Counted from the stretch's first letter, positions 18,645 to 27,704 are shown. The stretch is DNA of 64,000 nucleotides from Roseomonas nitratireducens (GCF_017813355.1 NZ_JAGIYZ010000007.1:124001-188000), one strand, 5' to 3'. The notes: generated by a model not told the origin, from the letters alone. Program-made: numbers and translations.

Positions 18645-19016
18645 ATGCCGCAGGGTGTCGCTTCGCTCCGGCGCATCGTGCTGGGCTTCTGGGCGGCGTC
18701 GGTCGCGACCGTCGCTGGCGCCGTGTGGCTTTCGAGCGCGACGGGGGACTGGATGTGGCTGGCGCGGTCCGGCGCGATCCTGACCGCGCTCGGCCTCGTG
18801 TTGGCGAGCCGAAAGATCCTGATCGCACGCAACGACCTGCTGGCCCTGCTGCATGACATGGAGCGGGCGGACGGGGCGGAGCGCACCGCGCGCCTGGCCT
18901 CCTTCAAGCAGCTGCAGAAGGACATCGACCGCCAGGTGCTGGAGAAGGCGGGCTTCGCGCTGCTGATCCTGGGGACCTTGATCTGGGGCTTCGGGGACCT
19001 GGTGGGGAAGCTCTGA
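18645..19016 (+). CDS. Small membrane protein of unknown function
   Basis: An unrecognised 123-residue protein. Two hydrophobic segments lie in the first half (about residues 10-30 and 38-53) and a third near the C-terminus (LEKAGFALLILGTLIWGFGDLV). Between them is a charged helical region, ARNDLLALLHDMERADG and LASFKQLQKDID, that could form a coiled coil. GGAGGGG lies 8 bp upstream of the ATG. It is 35 bp downstream of the lipoprotein esterase and probably the last gene of that transcript; the next gene is convergent. Confidence 0.65.
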   Translation: MPQGVASLRRIVLGFWAASVATVAGAVWLSSATGDWMWLARSGAILTALGLVLASRKILIARNDLLALLHDMERADGAERTARLASFKQLQKDIDRQVLEKAGFALLILGTLIWGFGDLVGKL

Positions 19017-19850
19017 TCAGTCGACCGCGACGCCGGCCGCGCGCGCCGTCCGCACCATGAACGCCCGCGCCGCCTGCATGTCGTCCAGCGTGCCGAAGGC
19101 ATTGGTGTAGGCGCCGCGATAGCCGCGGCCTTCCAGCAGCGCGAACATGGCGCCGAAGTCGAAATCGCCCTGGCCCGGCACCAGGTGTTCCTCGAAGCCG
19201 TTGCGCCAGCAATCGGCGAGGCGGACTTCCTTCACCCTCTCCAGCGGCACGTCGGCGACGAAGCCTTCGACGCCCGGCGGCAGCAGATGCGCGTGGTTGG
19301 CGGTGAAGGACAGCGCGAAGGACGGCGAGTGGATGGCGTCGTAGTAGAAGCGCCATTCCTCCATCGTGTGTGCGAGGTAGTGGACCTCGGCATTGTCCGG
19401 CTCGCGGTTCAGGTTCTCGAGCAGCAGCAGCGCGCCATGCCGTTCCGCGTGGCGGACCATGCGCTGCAGACGGTCGCGCCCGGCCTCCATGCGCATCGGC
19501 ACGTCGGCGGTGAAGTGGTAGCCGGCATGGACGACGATCCATTCCGCCTCGAGCCGCGGTGCGACCTCGATATAGGCCTGCAGGTAGGCGTCCACCGCTT
19601 CCGACAGGAAGGGCGAGTATTCGGCGACGTTGACGGCCGAGAGCGTGTGCAGCGCGATCGCGACGCCGTTCGCCTTCGCCCGCGCGCGGATGTTGCGGCA
19701 GCGCGCGTCGTCGAACAGCGTCACCGCGTTGGGTCCGGTGTCGAGCTGGATGTCGATGTGCCGCACCGCGTTGCGCGCGGCCCAGTCGATCGCGTCCTCC
19801 AGCCGCAGCTTGCGGCCGACATCCACGCCGATCCGGTCGATCAGTGCCAT
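19017..19850 (-). CDS. Sugar phosphate isomerase/epimerase-like TIM barrel protein
   Basis: A 277-residue xylose-isomerase-like (AP endonuclease family 2 fold) protein. Recognisable segments are IALHTLSAVN, WIVVHAGYHF, ALLLENLNREP, and the late VKEVRLADCW and VPGQGDFDF, which carry His/Glu/Asp residues in the metal-binding positions of the fold. The reaction is unknown. The ATG at 19850 has GGGAGGA at good spacing and is preferred over the ATG at 19874. It is divergent from the ABC importer operon (129 bp gap), so a sugar- or polyol-type substrate of that importer is a reasonable guess. Confidence 0.8.
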   Translation of the reverse strand: MALIDRIGVDVGRKLRLEDAIDWAARNAVRHIDIQLDTGPNAVTLFDDARCRNIRARAKANGVAIALHTLSAVNVAEYSPFLSEAVDAYLQAYIEVAPRLEAEWIVVHAGYHFTADVPMRMEAGRDRLQRMVRHAERHGALLLLENLNREPDNAEVHYLAHTMEEWRFYYDAIHSPSFALSFTANHAHLLPPGVEGFVADVPLERVKEVRLADCWRNGFEEHLVPGQGDFDFGAMFALLEGRGYRGAYTNAFGTLDDMQAARAFMVRTARAAGVAVD

Positions 19851-19979
19851 CGCATCCTCCCTCTCCTGCGTCATGGTTTACAGGGGTCGGGGCGGGTGGC
19901 AACGTTTCCGCGTCCAAGAACGAAGAACCAGCGCGACCGCCAAAGGCGGCGCGGTCCAACAAGGGTGGGAGGAAGCCGG

Positions 19980-21029
19980 ATGTTCCTGATCGACAGGCGA
20001 CAGATGCTGGCGCTCGCGGCCTGGTCCGCGGCGGCGACGAAGGCGTGGGCGCAGTCGCCGCTGACGACGGCGGAACATGCCCTGTACGACGCCGCGCGGC
20101 GCGAGGGCGAGATCACCTGGTATTCCGGCCAGTACAGCGCCGATGCGTCGGAAGCGGCGGGCCGCGCCTTCACCGCGCGCTATCCGGGCGTGCGCTGCAA
20201 CGTGGTGCGCAGCACCTCCCAGGTCGCCTTCCAGCGGCTGTCGCAGGACCAGCGCGCCGGCGTCGCGCAATGCGACGTCTTCTCCTCGACCAATGGCGGG
20301 CACTACATCCAGCTCAAGCGGCAGAACCGGCTGATGCAGTTCCGCCCCGCGAGCGCGGACGGGCTGCTGCCAATGCTGCGCCAGGCCGATCCCGACAACT
20401 ACTTCCAGTCCTCCTTCCTCGGCATCTACCTGATGGCGCACAACACGCGCCTGGTGAGCGAGGCGGACGCGCCGCAATCCTGGACCGACATCCTGGATCC
20501 GAAATGGCGCGACAAGCTGGCGGTCGGGCATCCGGGCTTCTCGGGCGCGATCGGGCTCTGGGCGCTGCAGATGCGCACCATGTTCGGGCCCGACTACCTC
20601 CGGCGGTTCGAGCGCAACAAGCCGCAGGTCGGCCGTTCGTCGATCGACCCGGTCACCATGATGAACGCGGGCGAACGCGGGGTTGGCGTCGCGGTGCCCT
20701 CGGCGTCCACGCTGTTCGCCATGTCGCGCGGCAATCCGCTGAAGCTGATCTATCCGACGGAAGGCGTGATCGCGGCACTCTCGCCCTCGGCCATCATCCG
20801 CAACGCGCCGCATCCGAACGCGGCGAAGCTGTTCATGGAATTCACCTGCGGCCCGGCGCTGTCGATCGCGGTGCGGGAATTGTTCAACGAGAGCATCCGC
20901 CCCGACGTGCAGCCGCCCGAGGGCTCCCGCCCGCTCGACCAGGTGCGCATGCTCGCCCCGTCGCTCGAGGAGGCGGAGCGCGGCGTGCCCGAGGTGCGGG
21001 AACAGTGGCGCGAGATCTTCGGCGTCTGA
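19980..21029 (+). CDS. ABC transporter extracellular solute-binding protein
   Basis: A 349-residue periplasmic receptor of the family-1/FbpA-like group (iron(III), thiamine, phosphonate or sugar-phosphate importers). The N-terminus MFLIDRRQMLALAAWSAAATKAWAQ has a twin-Arg pair before a hydrophobic core and an AxA cleavage site, so Tat export is possible. Following are EGEITWYSGQYSADA and QCDVFSSTNGGHYIQLKRQN, typical of this receptor type. The start at 19980 fits the signal peptide and the GGAGG upstream. The permease gene starts 10 bp after the stop. Confidence 0.88.
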   Translation: MFLIDRRQMLALAAWSAAATKAWAQSPLTTAEHALYDAARREGEITWYSGQYSADASEAAGRAFTARYPGVRCNVVRSTSQVAFQRLSQDQRAGVAQCDVFSSTNGGHYIQLKRQNRLMQFRPASADGLLPMLRQADPDNYFQSSFLGIYLMAHNTRLVSEADAPQSWTDILDPKWRDKLAVGHPGFSGAIGLWALQMRTMFGPDYLRRFERNKPQVGRSSIDPVTMMNAGERGVGVAVPSASTLFAMSRGNPLKLIYPTEGVIAALSPSAIIRNAPHPNAAKLFMEFTCGPALSIAVRELFNESIRPDVQPPEGSRPLDQVRMLAPSLEEAERGVPEVREQWREIFGV

Positions 21030-21039
21030 CGCCGGCGCG

Positions 21040-22743
21040 ATGAGCGCCGCGCTCCGCCCCTCCCGGCTCCGCCTGCTGGAGCCGGTGATGCTGCTCTGGC
21101 TCGCGCTGATCGCGGCGCTGCTCGTGCTCGTCGCCGGGCCGTTGCTGAAGATGGTCCTCGTCTCCTTCGAGATGCAGGAAACCGGCGAGTTCACCTTCCA
21201 GAACTACCTGACGGCCTATGGGCGGCAGCGCTACCTGGATGCGCTGCGCAATTCCCTGCTGCTCGGCGCGCTGGCGGCGGCGATGTCGGTCGTCATCGCC
21301 GTGCCGATGGCCTGGGCCGTGTCGCGCACCGACATGCCGGGCAAGGGCTTCACCTGGGCGATGGTGCTCGCCGCCTTCGTCATGCCGCCCTATCTCGGCG
21401 CGATCGGCTGGATCCTGCTGGCGGGGCCGAATTCGGGCTGGATCAACGTGACCTGGCGGGCGCTGACCGGTGCGACCGAGCCGCTGGTGAACGTCTACAC
21501 CTTCACCGGCATGGCCTTCGTCATCGCGCTGCATTCCTTCCCGCTGGTCTTCATCTTCGTGAAATCGGCGCTCGACCTGATCTCCTCGGAGATGGAGGAC
21601 GCGGCCAACATCCTCGGCGGCGGCACCTGGACGACGATGCGCCGCGTGACGCTGCCGCTGGTCTGGCCGTCGATCCTGGGTGGCTTCATCCTCATCTTCC
21701 TCGAGACCATCGCGCTGTTCGGTACGCCGGCCATCATCGGCATTCCCGCGCGCATCAACGTCGTGACGACGCAGCTCTGGCAGTTCTTCGAGGACCCGGT
21801 GCGCGTCGAGGTCGCGGCCGCCTATGCCATCCCGCTGCTGCTCATCACCGTCGGCCTGATCGCGGTGCAGAAGTTGATGCTCGCCCGCAAGGGCTTCGTC
21901 TCCCAGACCGGCAAGGGGGGCGAGCGGCGGGAGGTGAAGCTCGGCCCCTGGCGCTGGGTGCTGTTCGGCTGGTGCCTGACGGTCGGGCTGCTCGCGGTGG
22001 TCAAGCCGCTGCTGGTGCTGCTGCAGGCCTCCTTCGCCAAGGCCTGGGGCCGGGGCTTCTCGCTCGACAACCTGACGCTGCGGAACTACCGCTTCATCCT
22101 GTTCGAGCACGACATGGCGCCGCAATCGGTCTGGAACACGGTGTGGTTCTCGGCCGCTTCGGCGACCATCGCCGTGATCCTCGCGCTGCTGGTCGCCTAC
22201 ATCGTCATCCGGCGGCTGATGCGCTTCGCGGATGCGCTCGGCTTCCTGGCGATGGCGCCCTTCGTGATCCCGGGCATCGTCATGGCGATCGGCTTCTACG
22301 CCGCCTATGCGGGGCCGCCGCTCAGCCTCTACGGCTCGGGTCTGCTCATCATCCTCGCCTTCGCGGCGCGCTTCCTGCCGATCGCCTACGCTTCCTCCCA
22401 GGCGGCGATGCGGGCGGTGCATCCGGAGATGGAGGAAGCCGCACGCATCCTCGGCTCCGGCCGGCTGCACGCGATCCGCAAGGTCACGGCGCCGCTGCTC
22501 AAGACCTCGCTGCTCGGCGGCTGGCTGGTGGTATTCATCGTCGCCTCGCGCGAGTTGTCGGCCGCCATCTTCCTGGTCGGGCCACGCACGCGGACCATGT
22601 CCGTGCTGCTGTACGACCTGACGGAGCAGGGGAACTTCGAGGTCGTGGCCGCCTTCGGCGGCGTGCTGCTGGTCATCACCATGGTCATCGTCGGCATCGG
22701 CATGAAGCTGGTCGGCCGCGACTTCATGCTGCGGAGGGAATAG
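21040..22743 (+). CDS. ABC importer permease, two fused membrane domains
   Basis: A 567-residue inner-membrane protein with about 12 spans, containing two BPD_transp_1 domains in one chain, as in FbpB/ThiP-type iron(III) and phosphonate importers. Each half carries the EAA loop that contacts the ATPase: EMEDAANILGGGTWTTM in the first half and EMEEAARILGSGRLHAI in the second. The gene lies between the receptor and the ATPase (spacing 10 bp and 1 bp), an operon making a full transporter. Confidence 0.92.
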   Translation: MSAALRPSRLRLLEPVMLLWLALIAALLVLVAGPLLKMVLVSFEMQETGEFTFQNYLTAYGRQRYLDALRNSLLLGALAAAMSVVIAVPMAWAVSRTDMPGKGFTWAMVLAAFVMPPYLGAIGWILLAGPNSGWINVTWRALTGATEPLVNVYTFTGMAFVIALHSFPLVFIFVKSALDLISSEMEDAANILGGGTWTTMRRVTLPLVWPSILGGFILIFLETIALFGTPAIIGIPARINVVTTQLWQFFEDPVRVEVAAAYAIPLLLITVGLIAVQKLMLARKGFVSQTGKGGERREVKLGPWRWVLFGWCLTVGLLAVVKPLLVLLQASFAKAWGRGFSLDNLTLRNYRFILFEHDMAPQSVWNTVWFSAASATIAVILALLVAYIVIRRLMRFADALGFLAMAPFVIPGIVMAIGFYAAYAGPPLSLYGSGLLIILAFAARFLPIAYASSQAAMRAVHPEMEEAARILGSGRLHAIRKVTAPLLKTSLLGGWLVVFIVASRELSAAIFLVGPRTRTMSVLLYDLTEQGNFEVVAAFGGVLLVITMVIVGIGMKLVGRDFMLRRE

Positions 22744-22744
22744 C

Positions 22745-23812
22745 GTGCCGCGCCTCACGCTCACCGGCCTCACCAAGGCCTATGGCAGGCTGACGGTCGT
22801 CGACCGCGTGGACCTGACGCTGGAGGAAGGCGAGTTCGTCTCCCTCCTCGGTCCCTCCGGCTGCGGCAAGACGACGACGCTGCGCATGATCGCGGGCTTC
22901 GTCGACCCGACCGGCGGGACCATCTCCGTCGACGGCGCGGTGCTGTCCGCGCCCGGCGCGGTCGTGCCGCCGGAACGGCGCGGCATGTCCATGATCTTCC
23001 AGTCCTACGCCATCTGGCCGAACATGACGGTGGAGGAGAACGTCGCCTTCGGCCTGAAGCTCCGCCGCCTGCCGGGGGATGAGGTGAAGCGACGGGTGCG
23101 GGAGATGCTGGCGGTCGTGAAGCTGGACCAGCTGGCGCATCGCTACCCCGCGGAACTCTCCGGCGGGCAGCAGCAGCGCGTCGCCCTCGCCCGCGCCATC
23201 GTGGTCAAGCCCTCCGTCCTGCTGCTGGACGAGCCGCTGTCGAACCTCGACGCCAACCTGCGGGAGGAGATGCGCTTCGAGATCCGCCGCCTGCACGACG
23301 AGTTCCGCATCACCACCGTCTACGTCACCCACGACCAGGCGGAGGCGATGGCGACCTCGGACCGCATCGCGGTGATGAACCAGGGCCGGATCGAGCAGGT
23401 GGACGCGCCGCACCTGCTCTACACGAAGCCGCGGACGCGCTTCGTCGCCGGCTTCGTGGGCCGCACCAACCTGCTGGAGGCGCGGGTCGAGGGTGGGCGG
23501 CTGATGCTCGAGGCGCTGGACCTTGGCCCCGCGGCGGCGGTGGCGCCCGTCGCGGCGGATGGGCCGGTGCTCATCTCGCTCCGTCCACAGGCGATGACAA
23601 TCCATGAAGCGGCACCTGATGGGCCGGCGACGCTGGTGCTGCCCGCGACCATCGCCGAGCGCACCTATCTGGGCGAGTCCTGGGACTATGTGGTCGCCCC
23701 CGAAGGCACCGGGCTGCGGCTGCGCGTGGCGGCGCCGCCGCTCGAAGCCCATGATTCGGGCCGGCCCGTGTGGCTGGCGCTCGACCCGCGGCAGGTGGCC
23801 ATCGTCGCCTGA
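22745..23812 (+). CDS. ABC importer ATP-binding protein
   Basis: A 355-residue ATPase of the PotA/FbpC/UgpC group. Walker A is GPSGCGKTTTLRMIAGF, the signature LSGGQQQRVALARAI, Walker B LLLDEPLSNLDANLR, the switch YVTHDQAEAMA. A C-terminal TOBE-like regulatory region runs from about residue 240 to 355. Translation begins at GTG one base after the permease stop. Together with the two upstream genes it completes an uptake system. The substrate is not evident; iron(III), phosphonate and polyol/sugar-phosphate importers share this architecture. Confidence 0.92.
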   Translation: MPRLTLTGLTKAYGRLTVVDRVDLTLEEGEFVSLLGPSGCGKTTTLRMIAGFVDPTGGTISVDGAVLSAPGAVVPPERRGMSMIFQSYAIWPNMTVEENVAFGLKLRRLPGDEVKRRVREMLAVVKLDQLAHRYPAELSGGQQQRVALARAIVVKPSVLLLDEPLSNLDANLREEMRFEIRRLHDEFRITTVYVTHDQAEAMATSDRIAVMNQGRIEQVDAPHLLYTKPRTRFVAGFVGRTNLLEARVEGGRLMLEALDLGPAAAVAPVAADGPVLISLRPQAMTIHEAAPDGPATLVLPATIAERTYLGESWDYVVAPEGTGLRLRVAAPPLEAHDSGRPVWLALDPRQVAIVA

Positions 23813-23870
23813 CCTCACGATTCCGTGAACTGATTGCGGGGCGCGATCAATCATCAATTCATGCAATGCG

Positions 23871-23876
23871 TATAAA
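23871..23876 (+). promoter_or_regulatory. Possible -10 element upstream of the diguanylate cyclase
   Basis: TATAAA lies 35 bp before the ATG at 23906, inside the most AT-rich stretch of this region (about 23820-23880). No good -35 hexamer was found at 16-18 bp, so the call is weak. The cyclase SD GGAGG is at 23896-23900. Confidence 0.3.
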
Positions 23877-23905
23877 TACGGACCGCCCGCGAGGCGGAGG
23901 TGTAT

Positions 23906-24925
23906 ATGCAGGTTGACGATCTTTCCGCGGCGACGCGCCATTCCGAGGCGGCCTTCGCCTCTCTCCGGCATTTCTCGCTGCCGCCGACGCCGCAGAACTA
24001 CGCCGTCTGGTACGAGTTCCACGCCGAGCGCAACGCGGAGCTGCGGCGGCTGATCTCGATCGCGCTGTCGAACCGGCGCGTCGTGGATTCCTACATGATG
24101 GCGGAGCTCTACGACCTGTTCTTCGCCGACACGCCCGAACGCCAGGCGGCGCGCGAAGCGGGCGCCACGCTGCGGGAAGCCGCGGGCCGGATCCGCGAGG
24201 CCGGCGACGATGCCGCCCGCTACGGGGATACGCTGAACGAGGTCGCCGGCGCGATCCCGGGCGACGGGAAGGGGCTCGCGGCGCTGGTCACGCGCCTGAG
24301 CGCCGAGACCATGGCGCTCTCCGCACGCTCGAAGCGCCTCGGTGACGAGTTGCAGGCATCCGGCGCCCGGATCACGGAACTCGAATCGAAGCTGGCGGCG
24401 GCGCAGCGTGCTTCCCAGACCGATGCGCTGACCACCCTGCCGAATCGCCGCGCCTTCGACTCCATGATCGTCGAGCACGCGGGCCAGGCGATGAACAGCG
24501 GGAATGACCTCTCGCTGCTCATGATCGACATCGACCACTTCAAGCGGGTCAACGACACCTGGGGCCATGCGGTGGGCGACGCGGTGATCCGCCTCGTCGC
24601 GACCACCCTGGCGCAGCACGGACCCAACCATGGCCGCCCCGCGCGCTACGGCGGGGAGGAATTCGCGATGCTGCTGCCCTCGACGCCGATCGGCGACGCG
24701 GTGGGGCACGCGGAGAAGCTGCGCGGCGCCCTTGCCGGCCGGCGCATCAGCCTGCGCGGCAAGAACGAATCGATCGGCAACGTCACCGTCTCGATCGGCG
24801 CCGCGCGCTACGAGCCCGGCGAGCCCGTCGCGGCCTGGATCGACCGCGCGGATGCCGCGCTGTACCGCGCCAAGCAGCAGGGGCGGAACCGCGTCGTCAC
24901 GCTCGAGGCCGCCGAGGCGGGCTGA
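23906..24925 (+). CDS. GGDEF-domain diguanylate cyclase
   Basis: A 339-residue cytoplasmic protein. The N-terminal half (about 1-165) is helical with a heptad-like stretch (LSARSKRLGDELQASGARI and following) and resembles the regulatory region of some alphaproteobacterial GGDEF proteins; no PAS or membrane span is seen. The GGDEF domain begins near TDALTTLPNRRAFDSM. The active site is GGEEF at residues 249-253 with IDIDHFKRVND upstream, so c-di-GMP synthesis from two GTP is expected. The RxxD product-inhibition site is absent (Gly at the Asp position). The ATG at 23906 has GGAGG 5 bp upstream. It converges on the TPP enzyme gene with only 6 bp between the stops. Confidence 0.9.
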   Translation: MQVDDLSAATRHSEAAFASLRHFSLPPTPQNYAVWYEFHAERNAELRRLISIALSNRRVVDSYMMAELYDLFFADTPERQAAREAGATLREAAGRIREAGDDAARYGDTLNEVAGAIPGDGKGLAALVTRLSAETMALSARSKRLGDELQASGARITELESKLAAAQRASQTDALTTLPNRRAFDSMIVEHAGQAMNSGNDLSLLMIDIDHFKRVNDTWGHAVGDAVIRLVATTLAQHGPNHGRPARYGGEEFAMLLPSTPIGDAVGHAEKLRGALAGRRISLRGKNESIGNVTVSIGAARYEPGEPVAAWIDRADAALYRAKQQGRNRVVTLEAAEAG

Positions 24926-24931
24926 CGCCCG

Positions 24932-26740
24932 CTACAGCGACAGCCCCCGCGCCTGCAGCGCCTTGAGGAAGTTCGGCTCCGGGTTCGGCAGCGGCGGCAG
25001 GTCCCACGACCCCGTGCCGATCGGGCGGATGTCCCGGTCCACCGGCACCTCGACCAGGTAGGGACGGTTCGCCTTGATGGCCGTCTGGATCGCGTCCTCG
25101 ACCTCGCCCACATGCGTGACGCGGTGGGAGGCGACGCCGTAGGACTTCGCCATCAGCGCGAAGTCCGGGCTGTAGAGCTCCCCGCTGCGCTGCACCTCGA
25201 AGGCGGTGGCGAGTTCCCGCCCGCCGAACATCCCGTGCTGGATGTCGCGGATCGAACAGAAGCCGTTGTTGTTCCACACCACCCAGACCACGGGGATGTC
25301 GTATTCCACCGCGGTGGCCAGCGCGTGCGGCGTCATCAGGAAGGACCCGTCGCCCACCACCGCGACACATGGCCGCTCGGGTGCCGCGAGCTTCGCGCCG
25401 AGGATGCCGGAGGTCGCGAAGCCCATCGCCGCGAAGCCCCAGGAATGGATCAGGTGGCGCGGCCGCAGCGTGTCCATCAGCTGGATGATCCAGTTGTGGT
25501 GCACGCCGACATCCGATGCGACGACCGCATCCTCCGGGATGGCGCGCGACAGGGCGCGCATCAGCCGCTCGGGGCGCAGCGGCATCTGGTCCGATTCGGC
25601 CAGCCCGCCCTGGTATTCGCGCCACACGGCGCGGCCCTTGCGCAGCCGGGCGAGCCAGGACTCCGTGATCTGCCGCGCGCCGCCGATTCGTGCCTTCGCG
25701 GCCTCGATCAGGAATTCGAGGCTCGCCTTCGCATCGCCCAGGATGCCGTATTCCGCCGGGTAGTTGCGGCCGATCTCGCTCGGGTCGATGTCGATCTGGA
25801 TCAGGCGGGACGGCGGGATGGACAGCGTGTAGCCGTCCAGCCAGGCGCTCGTCGCCCGATCGTCGAAGGAGAAGCCGATGGCGAGGATGACGTCGGCGTT
25901 GCGCGTCGCGTCATTCGCCGCATAGGCGCCGTTGCGCCCCGTCGCGCCGAAGGCGAGGTCATGCCGGTCCGGGATGGCACCCTTGCCGTTCGGGCTCGTC
26001 ACGACGGGAATGCGCGTGAGCTCCGCGAAACCCACCAGCGCGTCGCAGGCCTGGCCGATCAGCACGCCCTGGCCTGCGATGATGACCGGGCGTTCGGCCG
26101 ACAGCAGCAGGTCGAGCGCGGCGGAAAGTTCCGCCGGGTTGCCGGGCGCGCCGTTCATCACGCGGTTCGGTGTGTCCGACGGCGTGTACGGCGTCTCCTC
26201 GACGAAGACATTCAGCGGCACGTCGAGGTTGACCGGCCCCGGCCGCCCGGCCGTCAGCTGGTCCCAGGCCTGCGACACCGCGAGCGGCACCATGTCGGCG
26301 CGCGTCGGCTGGAAGGACCGCTTCACATAGGGGCGGATGACGGAGGGGAAGTCGCCCTGGAAATGCCGCCCCGTCTCCTGGAACGGGCCGCGGTTGAACT
26401 GCCCCGTCGGCACGTTGCCGGTGATGGCGAGGAAGGCCGAGGAATCCATCATCGCCGCGGCGAGCGCGACGACCATGTTGGCCGAGCCCGGCCCGCAGGA
26501 GGTGAAGGTGGCCACCGGTTCCCCGCGCACCTTGTAGTAGGCGTCGGCCATGTGGCCGGCGGTCTGCTCATGGTGGGTCGAGATGGTGCGGATGCGGTTC
26601 TGCGCCTTGAAGGCCGCATCCATGAAGCCGGTGATGCCGTGCCCGCACAGGCCGAACAGGTAGGGCACCTTCTTGCGCACCAGGTGGTCGACGATGATGT
26701 CGGCGCCGTTCATCAGCGCCGCCTTGCTGCTGCCGTCCAT
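24932..26740 (-). CDS. Thiamine-pyrophosphate enzyme (acetolactate synthase large-subunit-like)
   Basis: A 602-residue TPP-dependent enzyme of the acetolactate synthase/oxalyl-CoA decarboxylase/benzoylformate decarboxylase family. The activating Glu is in TISTHHEQTAGHMADAYY, the central domain has ERPVIIAGQG, and the TPP/Mg motif is VVGDGSFLMT followed by VVWNNNGF. The reaction (decarboxylation or carboligation of a 2-oxo acid) cannot be fixed. It lacks an ilvN-type small subunit gene, arguing against branched-chain amino acid synthesis. It lies 24 bp downstream of the IclR regulator on the same strand, so it is probably a regulated catabolic gene. Confidence 0.88.
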   Translation of the reverse strand: MDGSSKAALMNGADIIVDHLVRKKVPYLFGLCGHGITGFMDAAFKAQNRIRTISTHHEQTAGHMADAYYKVRGEPVATFTSCGPGSANMVVALAAAMMDSSAFLAITGNVPTGQFNRGPFQETGRHFQGDFPSVIRPYVKRSFQPTRADMVPLAVSQAWDQLTAGRPGPVNLDVPLNVFVEETPYTPSDTPNRVMNGAPGNPAELSAALDLLLSAERPVIIAGQGVLIGQACDALVGFAELTRIPVVTSPNGKGAIPDRHDLAFGATGRNGAYAANDATRNADVILAIGFSFDDRATSAWLDGYTLSIPPSRLIQIDIDPSEIGRNYPAEYGILGDAKASLEFLIEAAKARIGGARQITESWLARLRKGRAVWREYQGGLAESDQMPLRPERLMRALSRAIPEDAVVASDVGVHHNWIIQLMDTLRPRHLIHSWGFAAMGFATSGILGAKLAAPERPCVAVVGDGSFLMTPHALATAVEYDIPVVWVVWNNNGFCSIRDIQHGMFGGRELATAFEVQRSGELYSPDFALMAKSYGVASHRVTHVGEVEDAIQTAIKANRPYLVEVPVDRDIRPIGTGSWDLPPLPNPEPNFLKALQARGLSL

Positions 26741-26764
26741 GGACGTCTCCCTTGATGATCGGTG

Positions 26765-27577
26765 TCAGGCGGCCGCCATGGAGGGGCTGCCGAGCATTCT
26801 CGAGATGCGCGCCGCCGTGGCCTTCACGCGCGGCACGAGTTCCGCCACCCGCGCCGCATCCATGCGGGAGGCGGGCGCCGAGATGGCGAGCGCCGCGGTC
26901 GGCCGGCCCGAACGGTCGGTGATCGGCGCGGCGAGGCAGCGCAGCCCCGGCTCGATCTCCTCCTCGTCGCGCGCGATGCCGTCGAGCCGCACGCGATGCA
27001 GCGCGGCGCGCAACCCCTCGGCCGTCGTGATGGTGGCGGGCGTGAAGCGCGGCAGGCCATGCGCCGCGATCACGCCGTCCACCTCCGCATCCGGCAGGTG
27101 CGCGAGCAGCACCTTGCCGAGCGCGCTCGCATGCGCCGGGCTGCGCTTGCCGACGGCGGAATGCATCCGCACCGCATGCGTGCCCTCGACGATCTGCACG
27201 GTGACGACGACGCCCTCGTGCAGGATGCCGACATGGACCGTCTCGCCGGTCGCCTCGGCCAGGTCCTGCAGGGGCGGCAGCGCCTGCCAGCGCAATTGCT
27301 CGTGCCGCATCGCGGCGGTGCCCAGCGCGTGCAGCCGCAGCCCCAGGCCGTAGCGGCCGGTCGCGGACTCCTTCGCCAGGTAGCCGAACTGCTCGAGCGT
27401 GTGCAGCACGCGGAAGATGGTCGCCTTGTTGTGCCCGAGACGGGCGGCGAGGTCCGACAGCGTCCAGCTCTCGCGCTCGGCGAAGCAGTCCAGCACCTCG
27501 AGCCCGCGATGCAGCGAAGCCAGCAGATAGGGGTCCTTGCCCCCCCGCGCGCCCGCCAATTCGCTCTCCTCCGCCAT
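26765..27577 (-). CDS. IclR-family transcriptional regulator
   Basis: A 270-residue regulator. The N-terminal winged helix-turn-helix covers about residues 18-80 (LHRGLEVLDCFAERES, LSDLAARLGHNKATIFRVLHTLE). The C-terminal effector domain follows, with GETVHVGILHEG, SALGKVLLAHLP and GIARDEEEIEPGLRCLAAPI, all family hallmarks. The start may be ATG 27577 or 27607; neither has a strong SD. It is upstream of the TPP enzyme on the same strand and divergent from the Bug receptor gene. A perfect inverted repeat in the intergenic region is a good candidate for its operator, so it probably controls both sides and responds to a metabolite of the pathway. Confidence 0.92.
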   Translation of the reverse strand: MAEESELAGARGGKDPYLLASLHRGLEVLDCFAERESWTLSDLAARLGHNKATIFRVLHTLEQFGYLAKESATGRYGLGLRLHALGTAAMRHEQLRWQALPPLQDLAEATGETVHVGILHEGVVVTVQIVEGTHAVRMHSAVGKRSPAHASALGKVLLAHLPDAEVDGVIAAHGLPRFTPATITTAEGLRAALHRVRLDGIARDEEEIEPGLRCLAAPITDRSGRPTAALAISAPASRMDAARVAELVPRVKATAARISRMLGSPSMAAA

Positions 27578-27637
27578 GCCGCGCCCCGATCCGCCAGACG
27601 AAACCATCCGGGGAGAAGCATAGCCTTGACGACAGAA

Positions 27638-27655
27638 AGCGAAAAGGGTTTCGCT
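27638..27655. promoter_or_regulatory. Candidate IclR operator (perfect inverted repeat)
   Basis: AGCGAAA and TTTCGCT form a 7-bp perfect inverted repeat around AGGG, 49 bp before the Bug receptor start and 60 bp before the regulator start. A TTGACG that could be a -35 box lies just upstream (27626-27631). Pseudo-palindromes of this size in divergent promoters are usual IclR targets; the link is inferred from position only. Confidence 0.55.
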
Positions 27656-27704
27656 AGGCGCAACAACCGGGGCCCGGTCGGGCCTCAACGGGAGGACACC
27701 GAGA

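Noticed and set aside
20884-22776. A 630-codon minus-strand frame opposite the ABC permease
   Set aside because: Highly charged (Asp/Gln/Arg/His) shadow of hydrophobic membrane codons; no recognisable domain.
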